Assembly (NCBI GenBank): GCA_012845835.1
Contig: JABAKD010000028.1
Coordinates: 14,044,648-14,108,647 of the forward strand
Length of the DNA stretch: 64,000 nucleotides
Direction: 5' to 3'
From: Undaria pinnatifida
Taxonomy: Eukaryota; Sar; Phaeophyceae; Laminariales; Alariaceae
Positions 41,630 through 52,754 of the stretch are shown piece by piece. Numbering within the stretch: the stretch's first letter is position 1; every line of letters begins with the position of its first letter. The notes below the pieces were generated by a model. The model was given only the letters and a program-made list of their open reading frames with translations. It had not been told where the DNA came from and searched no databases. The translations under genes were made by a program, and so were the position numbers.

Positions 41630-42786
41630 GAGTGTTTGCGAAAAAACGTTTCTAAAAATTTACTTGCCTTCCGCTAAAAAAAGTAAATTGCCTTCCCACC
41701 GAGTTTTTGGTGTGTTTGCGCTAGCGGTAAACAAAATCCTGCAGGCGACGCCTCCGAAATTTAGAAGGGAAACGGGGATGTGCGCGATTGTAATATACGT
41801 ACGAGTACAGCAGCAGCAGTGCGAGTTACTGCTCTATAGTACTAAACGATACGAGTACTCGTTGTACGTACTCCAGTCTCGAGCCTCTCGTTTCAGGTGC
41901 AGCAGTACCTGGAACACGGTACATGCAAGCACCCAACAGACTACAAATTAGAGGTATGGCGGTCTGTCTCGCGCGTAAAAACACCTTGTGAGCAGGGACT
42001 ACCTCATTACACGTGCTACAAGCAGAGCAACGCCTTCCTCCTGCGACGGAAGGGAAGGCGAAGCGCAGTTTCCCCATGGAACGTGGACCTGTTATTGCGA
42101 AGCACCACCCTGCGAAGAATCTGCACGCAGCGGTTTAGGGCAGAGGAGTTTCCGCTCCTCTGCCCTAAACCAAAAGTCATGCCACGCTTCAGTCGCGGTG
42201 ATGTTGGAGAAGCGCGGTGGCTGCTGTCGCACAGATGGACCGATACGAGTCCTATCTTGCCAGATGCGGCACACGATAGCCGCAATCAAGGCGCGTGGTG
42301 TCGCTCTCTGCGTTGAGGCTCCTCTCCGCGTGCGTGCGTTCGACTCCGCCAGCTGCGAGAAGTTCACCACAGCTTGCAGCAAGCGCTGAACCCTTGGTCA
42401 CGGACGCAGAGGGCAGCAACAGGCGGTTCATCACCGGCCTGCTGCATATCTCTGATGTTACGCCTGTGCGTCGTGCTCAGGGTACTACCCTCTCCATCCT
42501 CCGTGCGTTCGTTGCTTGTACTGCTGCTGTGCAAACAGCGGTGCTTGTCCTGTTTGTCCCGTGGTTGGGGCGCTATAGACCCTTGCAGAGGCGTTCTGCC
42601 TCGGACAAATGCTCGGTGTATTGTAGGCCAATGAAACAGAGAGACAAAATTTACCGTAACTTTTGATCAAAACCTACCTTCGACAAAGTACATTTTTGCC
42701 TTTTTTTCAAAAATTTACCGCAAATATTGCCTTCGGGACAATTTTTGAAAAAGTAAATTTCTAAAAACGTACTTTCGCAAACACTC
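41630..42786. mobile_element. TIR DNA transposon with TA target duplication, superfamily unknown
   Basis: The left end GAGTGTTTGCGAAAAAACGTTTCTAAAAATTTACTT is mirrored by the right end, which reads on the minus strand GAGTGTTTGCGAAAGTACGT TTTTAGAAATTTACTT (about 33 of 36 match). TA lies immediately outside both ends (41628-41629 and 42787-42788). The element is 1157 bp. It carries a perfect 17-bp-stem hairpin at 42132-42171. Several overlapping frames of 90-140 codons exist on both strands but none shows a transposase motif, so it is probably non-autonomous. TA duplication fits Tc1/mariner-like mobilisation, but the TIR differs from that of the mariner element at 2387. Confidence 0.8.
42132..42171. 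other. Perfect 17-bp-stem hairpin inside the TIR element
   Basis: GGTTTAGGGCAGAGGAG, a six-base TTTCCG loop, and the exact reverse complement. It lies near the centre of the element. It may be a subterminal structure, a nested foldback relic, or a hairpin transcript precursor. Confidence 0.88.
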
Positions 42787-42794
42787 TATCATTG

Positions 42795-43480
42795 CAAAAA
42801 ATTATAAAAAATGAAAATACACTCCAGCTGTGAGGTCGAAGATTTCGTCGAAACTCATCTTTGAAAGCTGTGTCTGATTCTCCGATCGCGCGCATTACGA
42901 GTTGTGTGTCCTCATTAAAGATGCAGGTCGGCGACTCCCCTTACAACTACAGTGTAGCTATCAGGGCCAACAGGGTGATTTTAGTCAGTCTGTGCGCTGA
43001 AACTATAAAACCCGTTTCTGAGGGGGACAAAATCTGACAGCTGTGGAGGGAAATGTATCCTTTTATCAAGTGAATCTTGTATATCGAATAACCGGTGAGG
43101 GGGGGGGGCGGAATTTTGAATGACGTGGGGGGCTGGTTTTGATCAAAAGCGAGCGGGTTTGGAGGGGGGGGGGGGGGAAGGGGGGGCAATTTGTGCATGT
43201 AAGTTATAATCCTTTGAAGAGGATAAATCTGACGGTTTTGGCACCAGTTTATTATTGGGGGGGGGGGTTGGGGCGGGGGTGGGGTGTGTGGGGCAGCTCA
43301 ATATGTGCGTGGAAACTATACATTATTTTGAGGGGATAAATGTGACGGTTTGGAAGTAATGCATCAGTTTATCATGTATATCCTGGGGTAAGTCGTACAA
43401 TCAGTGAGTAGGGAGAGGGTGGAGTGCTCGAGGGGGTGGGGTTGGGATGGGTTGGGGGGGGGGAAGGTAGGGGGGGGGGG

Positions 43481-43513
<33 letters not shown>

Positions 43514-45200
43514 CGGGGGAGGGGGCGGGGGGGGGCGGGGGGGGAGGGGGGGGGGGGGAAGGAAGGGTTTTAGGTGAGGGGTTTGTTATACGTGTGGTGC
43601 TAGGTCTAGGCGATGGTGTTGGTGATGGGGAAGAAGGGGGCGTTCGGGGCGGGGGGGGGGGGGAAAGCAGCGGCATGGATGGCTCTCGAAAGATAATGAG
43701 GTGATATCCTGTGCGTAAAGTGTTTATTTATCAGGCGGATTTCGATATTTGGTGGGGCGTTTGAGTAAGGGAGAGCGAGAGGGAGGGGGGGGGGGGGGGG
43801 GAGGGAAGAGATTTTTTAGCAGGTTTAGGTCACAAATAATATCCAAATACACCTCGGCTGTGAGATCAAAGATATTTAGGGGCTTGTTGTACGCGTGGTG
43901 CTAGGTCTAGGCGATCGTGCGGGTGGTTGGAAAAGAGGGGGTGTTGAAGGGGGGGGGGTCGGGGGGAAAAAAAATGAAAATTACGTCATGGATGGTCAGA
44001 AAGATAATGACTTGATATCAACTGCGTATAGGTGTTTACTACTCTGGCCGATTTCGATTGTGAGTGGGGCGTTTGGACAAACTAGGCGGAAGGGGGGGGG
44101 GATCGGGGGACGGGGGGCGGGGGGCGGGGGGCGGGGGGGGTTATGAACAAGAGGGGTCAGGGGAGAGGGAGGGGAGGGGGGGGGCGGGGGGCGGGACATT
44201 TCAATATGTGCGCGGAAACTATATATCCTCAAAGGGGACAAACCTGACGATTCAAGCAATAAGACGTCCCTTTACATAATCTGGCTTGTAATGTTTACTA
44301 TTTTAGAAGGTTTGATGTTCGATGCAGCATGCAACCTAGTGTTTATGTGTAGTAAATAACGTGTTAAATCTTCATAACTCGTTGTTGTATGATACATGGA
44401 TCGAAAGGTAGAATATTTTATAGAATATTTGTAGTTACCAATATTTTCTGACATCGCTTATTATAGAAAGAGATACGTATTGTCAAATACAACGGGCGAG
44501 GTGATGTGGTCATGCACTGGTTGTCACCGCCATCATACAGTTACCATTATTTTCTGACATCGCTAACTATACGAAAGAGAAACGTATTGGGAAATACAGC
44601 ATGCGAGGTGATGTTAAGTGAATCGTGTCAGTCGAATAACCGGTGAGGGGAGGGCGGAGTTTTGAAGGACGTGGGGGGCTGGTTTTGATCAAAAGGGAGC
44701 GGGGGTGGCGGGGGGGGAAAGGGAGGTGGAGGGGGGGGGGCGGGGCAGCTCAATTTGTGCGCGGAACCTATTAATCTTTCAAGGGGATACATCTGACGGT
44801 TTTGGAAGAATGCACCCGTTTATCATGGGGGAGGGGGGGGGGGCAGCTTAATCTGTGTGTGGAAACTATACATTTTTTTAATGGGATAAATGTGACGGTT
44901 TGGAAAAAATGCACCAGTTTATCATGTATATCGTGTAAATTGTACAACCAGTGAGTAGAGGGCGGAGTGTTCGAGAGTGTGGGGGTGTGGGTGGGGTGGG
45001 GGGGGTGGGGGGGTGTGGGGTGTGGGGGGGAACGTTTGGGGGGGGGAGGGGGGGGGATGGCATAGATGTAGGGGTTTGCTATACGTGTTGTGCTAGGTCT
45101 AGGCGATGCTGCGGGTAGTGGGGAAGGAAGGGGCGTTAGAGGGGGGTGGTTGGGGGGGGGGGGGAGAATGAAAACTTCGTCATGGATGGTTGGAAAGATA
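42795..45200 (-). repeat. GTR repeat copy 10, complex and long, target of the LTR element
   Basis: Begins with the constant end (GAAAATACACTCCAGCTGTG near 42812-42831) and includes an extreme G tract at 43455-43560. Repeats of the GGTCTAGGCGAT and GGATTTCGATAT modules follow, then the AT-rich distal module (about 44280-44610), then a second set of modules (44615-45200). The last module is cut at AGATA (45196-45200) by the LTR element and resumes at 51584. Confidence 0.72.
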
Positions 45201-45505
45201 GTGTTGATTGTATGCTTGGGTATGATACGGATATGATGACGGTTGAGTATAGTAGGGGTTTCCAGTGATAGATTGGCTTCATCGTAGCGGTATATCGGGA
45301 TGGTGGAATGATTTAAGCTTTTTCGCCGTCACTCCTCCTTGTGCTTCTTCAACCGTGTGAGTCTTCTCTTCTCCACGCTGCGCCTTGGCTGGGAGCAACG
45401 TATTTTGTATGCACGTCTAAAACTTGTCTTCATACCGGCGACTCCACCACCCCACTATTGTCAGCTCAACGGTAAGCCCTCTACGCTTCGTAGGGATCAA
45501 CAAAC
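45201..45505 (+). repeat. 5' LTR
   Basis: Shares with the 3' LTR, in order, TTGATTGTATGCTTGG, TATAGTAGGGGTTTCCAG, GCGGTATATCGGGATGGTGG, CACGCTGCGCCTTGGCT and CCCACTATTGTCAGCTCAAC. Divergence between the two is visible, so the insertion is not recent. Confidence 0.75.
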
Positions 45506-45678
45506 GCGATAACCATCGTGTACCGTACGCTATACTTTCCCTGTTCGAAGAAAACAGTGTTGAGTGACGTGGGCTCTTTTGCGGAAGAGAGCTAGCTGGA
45601 GATATATCAAAAACAGCCCTCCCTGTGAAAGGGAGATCTGGGTGCCTTATTTGAACCATACCTGAGGGCGAGGTAAAA

Positions 45679-46410
45679 ATGGGCGTTGTGGACGTGAAGG
45701 CGTTGACAGCCAGGGCGGGGAGCTCTCAGCGGGCCAAGATGCGGGAGCTGGAAGAGCTGCTCGCAATACGGGACCAACTTGAGAAACAAATCGAGGGTGT
45801 TTTTCGTTATGGTTTCCGGACCATAGACCAGATTTTATCAGGATGGCACGAGTTCTATCAAACAGAAGGTCGCATTGAGGAAGGCGAACTCATCATTTGC
45901 GAGTACTCGCAACTTATCCTAGAGCTCTCAAGATTCTCTCGACGACTAGAGCAAACGCGAGATATTTCTCAGCCGTCTCACGTACCAGAGAGGGGAGCGG
46001 GCGTGGCCAGATGTCAGTCACAGCTCGTGACGCCAGCACTTGAGACTGGAAGTGAGAGCACTGCTCAGCAGCAGCCGCAGCAGCAGCAGCAGCAGCAGCA
46101 GTTCAAGACGGAGAAAAGTTTTATAGTGGAATTTGAGACGAGGGGGTAAGAACAGGAGGAGCTCTCGCAGCTGCCATTGAAGCAGCAGCAGCAGAAGCAG
46201 CTGCAGCCTCCGGCGGCACCATCCCCTGCTTGGACGTCACAGCTCGTATTCCCAATGCTTGAGACTGGGAGCGAGCGCACTGCGCAGCAGCAGCCGCTGG
46301 GGCAGCAGGAGCAGTTTGAGACGGGGGAGAAGAGATGGCTCGAAAAATTTGGTTGTGAAACTAAATTACGATCAGTATCTGCCGTGCTCCTTGGGAGCGC
46401 CGGCTGCTGA
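45679..46410 (+). CDS. ORF in gag position, glutamine-rich, interrupted by one stop codon
   Basis: It begins with an ATG 174 bases after the 5' LTR. The first 110 codons predict a helical, coiled-coil-like segment (RELEELLAIRDQLEKQIEG). A CAG tract encoding about eight Gln plus interspersed Gln (46064-46101) follows. A TAA at 46147-46149 stops it after 156 codons, yet the same frame stays open for a further 87 codons to a TGA. Its second half repeats part of the first (LETGSESTAQQQP in the first, LETGSERTAQQQP in the second). The TAA lies in GGGGTAAGA, which also looks like a splice donor, but no acceptor gives a plausible in-frame short intron. I do not recognise the family. Position suggests a gag-like or captured ORF of the LTR element; it lacks a zinc knuckle. 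Confidence 0.45.
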
Positions 46411-46414
46411 GCCC

Positions 46415-49400
46415 GTTGACGTGTGGGCCCGGGTTGGGGTCGGCCTATTGTGGCTGGTTGCGGTGGAGGACGCTGGGTGTGGGAGGCGCGGACGCCCTGG
46501 TGGAGAATCCTTCCCACCGTTTGCTCCCGACTAAGGCAACCACCACAGGTCATGTCATGAAAAATTGTTTCTGTCTGGGCTTTGTCTTGATTCCAGAGTA
46601 TTGAAGCATGTGTGTGTGTGTTCTTCACATTAAACCGTTCTTCTACTCGTCGACATCCAGCACACCCAGTGTCCGTACTGATTCTTCACCCTAGAAAGAT
46701 CAGCTCTGTGGTCACAAGCCACGACACAGAGATAATGCATCGTAATGCATTCGACAACGCAATGTCATGCCCTAGTACTGGGTACGACAGGCACAACATA
46801 CATACGTCAGCAACAGAAATACATTGGAAGAGAGAAATACGAAATAAACAAAAACAAAAACAAAAAACAAAAAACAAAAACAAAATAAGAAAACACATAA
46901 AAACAAAGATAAAAATAAAACAAAAAATGAAACAAACAAAACGAAGGGGAAATCGAAGAAACAACCCAACCGGAGAGGAGAGCCAAAGCTCGGAAAAGAA
47001 ACACAATAAAATGAAATAAAATAACTTAAAGTAAAACCAAAATAAGATAATCCGAACACGAGCCAAAAACCTGGACACGCAACGAGGGAACAAAGGAGAA
47101 AAAAAAAAAAAAAATACCCCAGAAAAAGACGAAAAGTGCTATGTACCTACTAGTCGGCCTGGTACCTTGCTACCCTGTCTGCCATCTCCTTCCTGCCTTC
47201 GTCCACCGCGGTCTCCCTTCTATTCCTCCTGTTGCCCCCCCTGCCCCCATTCCCTTGGACGGCTTTCCTTCTACTCCTCCTGTTTCCCCCCCTCCCCCGT
47301 TTGTGTTCTTCTCATTAAACCAAAATACCTTGTAAAAGAGAGAAACAACGAAAGAAACCAAGACAAAATAAATAAATAAATAAATAAAAAGGGGAGCCAA
47401 GCATGTAGTAGACTTTTGCTGTGTGAAAATACATCATATGAACTGCTGTGGCGATGCTGTCTTGGCTTTGTCTTGATTTTAGAGTAATACAGCAGGTAGT
47501 GGGCGTTTGCTGTGTGAACATGCATCATATGAACTGCGGTCGCGATATATGACACTGCTAACTATACGGCAGCAAGCAGTAGTTGACTTTCGTAGCGATG
47601 ACATGTTGGTATCTGAGGCTGTGAGACGATCTTTTCCTTTCGCATTCTTTGCGGTCAAGACTTTTTTTTTCGCTTTAAATCATAGCAAAGGACAGAGTAG
47701 TAGCGTGGGCAGAGGGGCGGGCAGGATAAATGCTTGTGGCTGTCCCCCAGCCCCTCTGGCCCCAACCACCGGCAAATGTGATTGCTTGTGGTATGATAGC
47801 TCTACTGATCAACAGGTTACTAGGCACAGGATGCAGGATGATTGACGGATTGACAGTAGATGATGTCAGTAGCTAGCGATTGCTTGCGACAGCCGTATTC
47901 TTTGTCTGTCTTATGTACAGCAGTTTGGTACTTTGGTTCATTTTCAATCAACCATTTTCCCTCACGCACCAAAGAGGGAAGGAGTTGAGAACGAATTCGC
48001 TATCTCCGAAACATAAATTTTGATTTCGGTTGTGTGCCGTGTGTTTTCCAAACAAAATTCCTGGTTCGATATTGTACGTCATCCGGTTTTACAGATAAAT
48101 TGGTGACGACTGATGATGTCTGTAGGGGTATGGACAATACCAGTAGTATTATTTTTGAGGTACGCCCGGGGGATCATGACGGGTATTGTTAGTACCAGTA
48201 GTACTTGTATTATATTTCGGGTACGCACGAGAGATGATGACAACATACGTGGTAGTTTGGTTGGTCTTATACAATGCGGGCTACTTCCAGAACAGCTGGT
48301 TGTCAACCTTAGCAGCGATCTAGCATAGTACGGTACACCGAGGACCAACGCCCGAATGGGTAGGGTGGACCGTAACTGGACCAAGTCCGGCGGAAGGCCA
48401 TCTCCCATGGGCAGGGGTTTTGTTAGTCGGTGAGCTTGCGCAAGTCCCTCACTACCCGGAAAGATGACATACCGGGTGGCTATCTCCACTGAAACTGACC
48501 CTCAGGGGACAGGCCGGGTCGACATACACACGCACCCGTATACAACGGCAGCTTGCGCTGCCAGGGTTGTAACGAAGACCACTGATAGGGACAGCTTACG
48601 CTATACCTACAATGGGACTCGAAGGGTGCGCCAGCTAGCGTTGGGCTGCGAAAGCAACTGAGTTAAATCGACACACACGTATGAAAATACGCGGAAGTAT
48701 GGTGAGCTAAAGCTTTATTTTTCCCCATCCGCCGGAGGATAAAAAAAAAAGAAAAAAAGTACGGTACAAGTACACGAAATGAAGGAACCGGTACTGAGGA
48801 AATAAAGTATTACTCACGTGTTATGATGCAATATGTGGTGAAAATATCGGGATGACATCATGTGTTTTTCTCGTTAAACTCAAGATTCCACCCTGATTTT
48901 GTCCCGGTTATGCCTACTGTATTATGACCATCACATTGTAGTCTAGTCTGACATGCTTTGCTTGACAATGATCGATGATAGGATTTTGATTATGTTCAAG
49001 CCTCCTTTGGTTTGATCGCCCCCTCGACTTCCCCCCGCCCTTATGGTGCGCGTGTGCAGAGTGTTATGGTAAGCGGTATCTGCTGTGTGCCGGACGAAAA
49101 ATAATGAGCAGGGGGAATAGGGTAGATTATATGGTTCTTATAGTCCACAGCAGTTAGGTGCTCAAACAATATATGTACGTAGTATACGAGCATTTTGAGT
49201 ACAGACGAAGATAGTCAGCACTCCTGCGTTTGTTATCGAGTATACCTGATACCATATCCTATATACGCGTTTAAATCAAGGTTGCCAAACAGTTTAAAGG
49301 ATCGTTATTTCTTTATTGCGGTAGCTTAGCAGCATCGACAAACACTCTTCCAGCACTGTGATTCTACTATACGTGTCGCTCTTCCGGAAAGGAACATGCG

Positions 49401-49600
49401 GAATAACTTGACCCTCGATAAAACAACCTCGTCACGTGTAGCGAGGCGTTTGCGCTCTGATCTATCGGTACTCTGAAACAGAAATAAACACGCGGTTGAA
49501 TTCGTGCTATACCGGCATCAAACAGTTGTCGAATCAACTCTGAAATATAGTGGCATATTGCGGGATTTGATATTGTTTTGCGGGTTTTGCGGTTAATGGT
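46415..49600. other. LTR element interior without recognisable pol
   Basis: Where integrase and most of the reverse transcriptase would be expected, I see none. An A-rich, C-interrupted stretch occupies 46830-47115 and an AAAT tandem lies at 47365-47390. A GC-richer island at 48310-48665 contrasts with AT-rich flanks and contains no recognisable protein. This looks like replacement or deletion of the internal region. Confidence 0.5.
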
Positions 49601-49619
49601 GATATATCCGTTAGTTCGG

Positions 49620-50308
49620 GTAGGGCAATCCCGCTCGAGGAAGGTCTCAAACAGACTGGCCTTTCCAAGAACTGGTATGGTGCTTGATGTGGCTTGCAAA
49701 CCAGACACGTCCGGACATTGCGAACGCAGTGAGAGCGGTAGCCAGGTACACCAACTCGCCCAGGGAGATACACTGTAAGACAGCAGTTGGCATTTTAGAG
49801 TATTTTTTTTTCACGAGTGATTTTGGCATTACTTTTCAGAGAGGCAGTGGACTAGAGCTGGTTGCGTATGCGGATGCAGACTACGCTAGCAAGGCCTCGG
49901 TTTCCGGTAGGGCTGTCATGTGCGCAGGGGCATGCGTGTGCTGGTTTTCGATGACTCAAAAGTGCGTGACGCTTTTCGACCACAGAAGCCGAGTACGTAG
50001 CACTGGCAGACACCGTCAAGGAGGTGATTTTTTTGCGGTACGTGAGTATTATTTTGCCTGGTCTTGGTTCTGCATGCATCACGGTTTTTGAGGACAACAA
50101 GGGGGCAAGGCACTTGGCTCATAACCCGGTGTGCGCCTCGAATTCGGAACACATTGATATTAGAAACCACTTCCTACGAGAGCTTGTATTCAGGGGAGAA
50201 TTTGATATTTTCGCCGTAGAGTCTGAGCATCAACACGCAGACTTCCTGACAAAGGCACTCGCCGGTCCAGGTTTTCGTTTTCACCGGGATTTTGTTATGA
50301 ACTTTTGA
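49620..50308 (+). pseudogene. copia-type pol C-terminus: RT end and RNase H, frameshifted
   Basis: Readable motifs in order are MWLANQTRPDIANAVRAVARY (start of the segment linking RT to RNase H, from 49687), VAYADADYAS (RNase H first catalytic Asp, 49860), STTEAEYVALADTVKEV (from 49976), EDNKGARHLAHNPV (50090), HIDIRNHFLRELV (50151) and HADFLTKAL (50234), ending in TGA at 50306-50308. The frame changes once at a T run (49973-49976), where one extra T would account for the shift, and again near 49680. RNase H would degrade the RNA template during reverse transcription. The rest of pol is missing upstream, so this is a relic. Confidence 0.85.
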
Positions 50309-51285
50309 GTTTGGGAGAACGGTAGAATATGTCATGATTTAGTACGCTAGGTTCGCTGTTTATACTGTTTAACAATGATATTTGAGCAGGAGATTTGAGA
50401 CGGCAACGGTTTTTTTAACACTACCCGGGGTCATCCCCGCGTAATCAGTCTATGGTTTTCTCAACTAGCCCCGTAATGAGACCCAGCTGAGCCAAACCGT
50501 TTAGTTTTCATCCTGCAAGGAGGGGTCACGCCCACCTGTTACCGCTTGTGCGGGAAAGGATTCGCTTGACCACTTGAGAGGATTATGGCTCGTTAAGTGG
50601 GGAAAAGGTCTCAAACTCGACGAGTTCGATACGTCTGCACCCGAGGGCGACCAAGTTTTTCGCGAGCTGATTTGAATTGTTTCTTGACGGATAATTCTGC
50701 ATATATTAGCTGGATTACATTTCTTTTAAGAGTGCATGGTAGTTAGAGAGGCAAGTACCTGTTTCTTGTTTTTTGAAATATTACTGTTTTCACGATTGCG
50801 TTGTCTAGTATGGCCTTATTTTGCTTTGGATTTGAGCGTTCGGAATCTTAATCGATTTTTAGATGTACCCAGCAGGGAGGTGTTTGTCTCATTCGAAAGT
50901 GAGTTTTGAGACTGCTGTCCGATCACACTTGTTGGCATCCCTGTTCTATGAAGCTGACAACCGTTTCATAAGGAAGGCTGAGTGCTGATAATTAGGCCGA
51001 TGTTTGAGTTTTTGGAATTTTGGAATTTAGATGTCGGATTTAAGTATTTTTTTTGTTTTTGGACCTAAGACTTTACGACTTAGATCTTAGGTTCGTGAAG
51101 ATTGATGTTGGATACTGTCTTGAATTGTATCTCTAGATTTCTGGAGTGCTTTTCAAGGGCTACGGTGATGCAATCTTTCTTTTTTGTCACAGTGGCACTG
51201 GGAAGACATTGATTGACCGAAATCTTCATTGAATCGTTTTACCCTGATGATATGACAATATACCACCATACCGTATGCAGGGAGG
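50309..51285. other. Spacer between pol and 3' LTR
   Basis: About 980 bases with no gene, T-rich on the plus strand. It ends in the purine-rich GCAGGGAGGC. This is long for a copia 3' UTR. Confidence 0.45.
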
Positions 51286-51583
51286 CTTTTGATTGTATGC
51301 TTGGAAACGATACGGATACTATGACGGTTAGGTATAGTAGGGGTTTCCAGCGATAGGCTTGCTACATCTTAGCGGTATATCGGGATGGTGGAATGATTTT
51401 GGGTGTTTCGCCGTCACTCGTTGTTGTGCTTCTTCTACGGAGTGAGGCTTCTCCCCTCCACGCTGCGCCTTGGCTAGGAATATATATGTACGTCTTATAC
51501 TTGTCTTCATACCGATGACTCCACTACCCCACTATTGTCAGCTCAACGAGTAAGCCCTCTAACCTTCGTAGGGATCAACAAAC
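51286..51583 (+). repeat. 3' LTR
   Basis: Counterpart of 45201-45505; it begins TTTTGATTGTATGC and ends GGGATCAACAAAC. The GTR sequence interrupted at 45200 resumes at AGATAATGACGTGATATC. Confidence 0.75.
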
Positions 51584-52735
51584 AGATAATGACGTGATAT
51601 CAACTGCGTAGAGGTGTTTATTATTGTGGCCGATTTCGATTGTACGTGGGGCGTTTAAACAAACTGGGCGAAAAAAAAAAAAGAAGGGGGGAGGGGGGGA
51701 GAGAAGGGCGGAAATGACTTTGAGCTACGGCATGGATGTCTAGGAAGATAATGAGATGACATCAGCTGGCTGGTAGTGTTTTCTACTTTGGTAGATTTTG
51801 ATTTTAGATGCAGTATGCAACTCAGTGTTGTAAATAACGTGTTAAATCTTCACAATTTGTTATTGTACATGAATCGAAAGATGAATATTTCAATCGATAG
51901 GTACTATCATGTAGTTTCCATTATTTTCTGACATCGCTACTTACATGAAAGAGATACGTATTGCCAAAAACAACAGGCAAGATGTGGTCATGCATGTCAC
52001 CGCCATCATGTAGTTACCATTATTTTCTGACATCGTTAAGTATAAGAAAGATATACGTATTGATAAATACAACAGGAGAGGTGATGTGGTCATGCAATGT
52101 CACCGCCATTGCGCACGAGAGGGAGAAATGCGAATCGTCAATGTTTTGAAAGGAACGCTTGGTGTACACGCGCTTAATTACGCAACTTCGTTAGTCATGC
52201 TTCGCTTGGCATAGGTTGGGAGGCGATCATGCAGACGGTATGTACGAAATACCCTTCGTAATAGGTTAGTAGTGTGGTTTTACCGATTTTAACATATTTG
52301 CCTGTGCTTCCTTTTCAAATAGTATTTGTCTCAAATGTACAATTTCACGCCCATGATTGTTACCGTGCCGATGTGAGGCTCTGAGGTTGCCAATCCTAAG
52401 ACAGAGATACATCTTTCAAATGCAACAATCGAGGTGGGCATGCGATGTCACCACTATTGAACGCGAGGGTGACTTTACTTCGTTAGGCATATGCTACTGC
52501 GTTTGGTAGAGGTTGTCTCACGTGGGCATGCGATGTCACCACTATTGAACGCGAGGGTGACTTTACTTCGTTGGGCATATGCTACTGCGTTTGGTATGTT
52601 AGAGGTTGCCAGGCGATCATGCAAACGGATGGAGGCACGAAATACCCTGCGCAATAGGTTGGTCGTGTGGTTTACCGCAGTGTTAACATATCTGTCTGTA
52701 CTTCTTTTTGACATCATTTCCTAGTGCACGATTAT
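51584..52735 (-). repeat. GTR repeat copy 11, distal modules (continuation of copy 10)
   Basis: Continues the module cut by the LTR element, then shows two to three repeats of the AT-rich module (GACATCGCTA...GAAAGAGATACGTATTG; 51925, 52025) and of GGCGATCATGCA (52220, 52610). A tandem duplication of about 95 bases (GGGCATGCGATGTCACC...GCGAGGGTGACTTTACTTC) lies at 52436-52600. Confidence 0.7.
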
Positions 52736-52754
52736 ACGCCCTGTTTTCTCCCCA

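Larger units (their letters stand above)
45201..51583 (+). mobile_element. LTR retrotransposon (copia-type remnant) with 5-bp target duplication
   Basis: Two direct repeats of about 300 bp (45201-45505 and about 51286-51583) match along their length, both ending ATCAACAAAC. AGATA flanks the element on both sides (45196-45200 and 51584-51588), and the split GTR module continues uninterrupted across it. A purine-rich GCAGGGAGGC lies just before the second repeat and could be the polypurine tract. The interior (5.8 kb) holds a 5' ORF, long low-complexity stretches, and only the C-terminal end of a copia pol. The LTR ends do not show a clean TG...CA, so exact borders may be off by 1-3 bases. Confidence 0.78.

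Noticed and set aside
46612-47093. Lys/Asn-rich and Phe-rich frames
   Set aside because: Low-complexity A-rich DNA in the LTR element interior.
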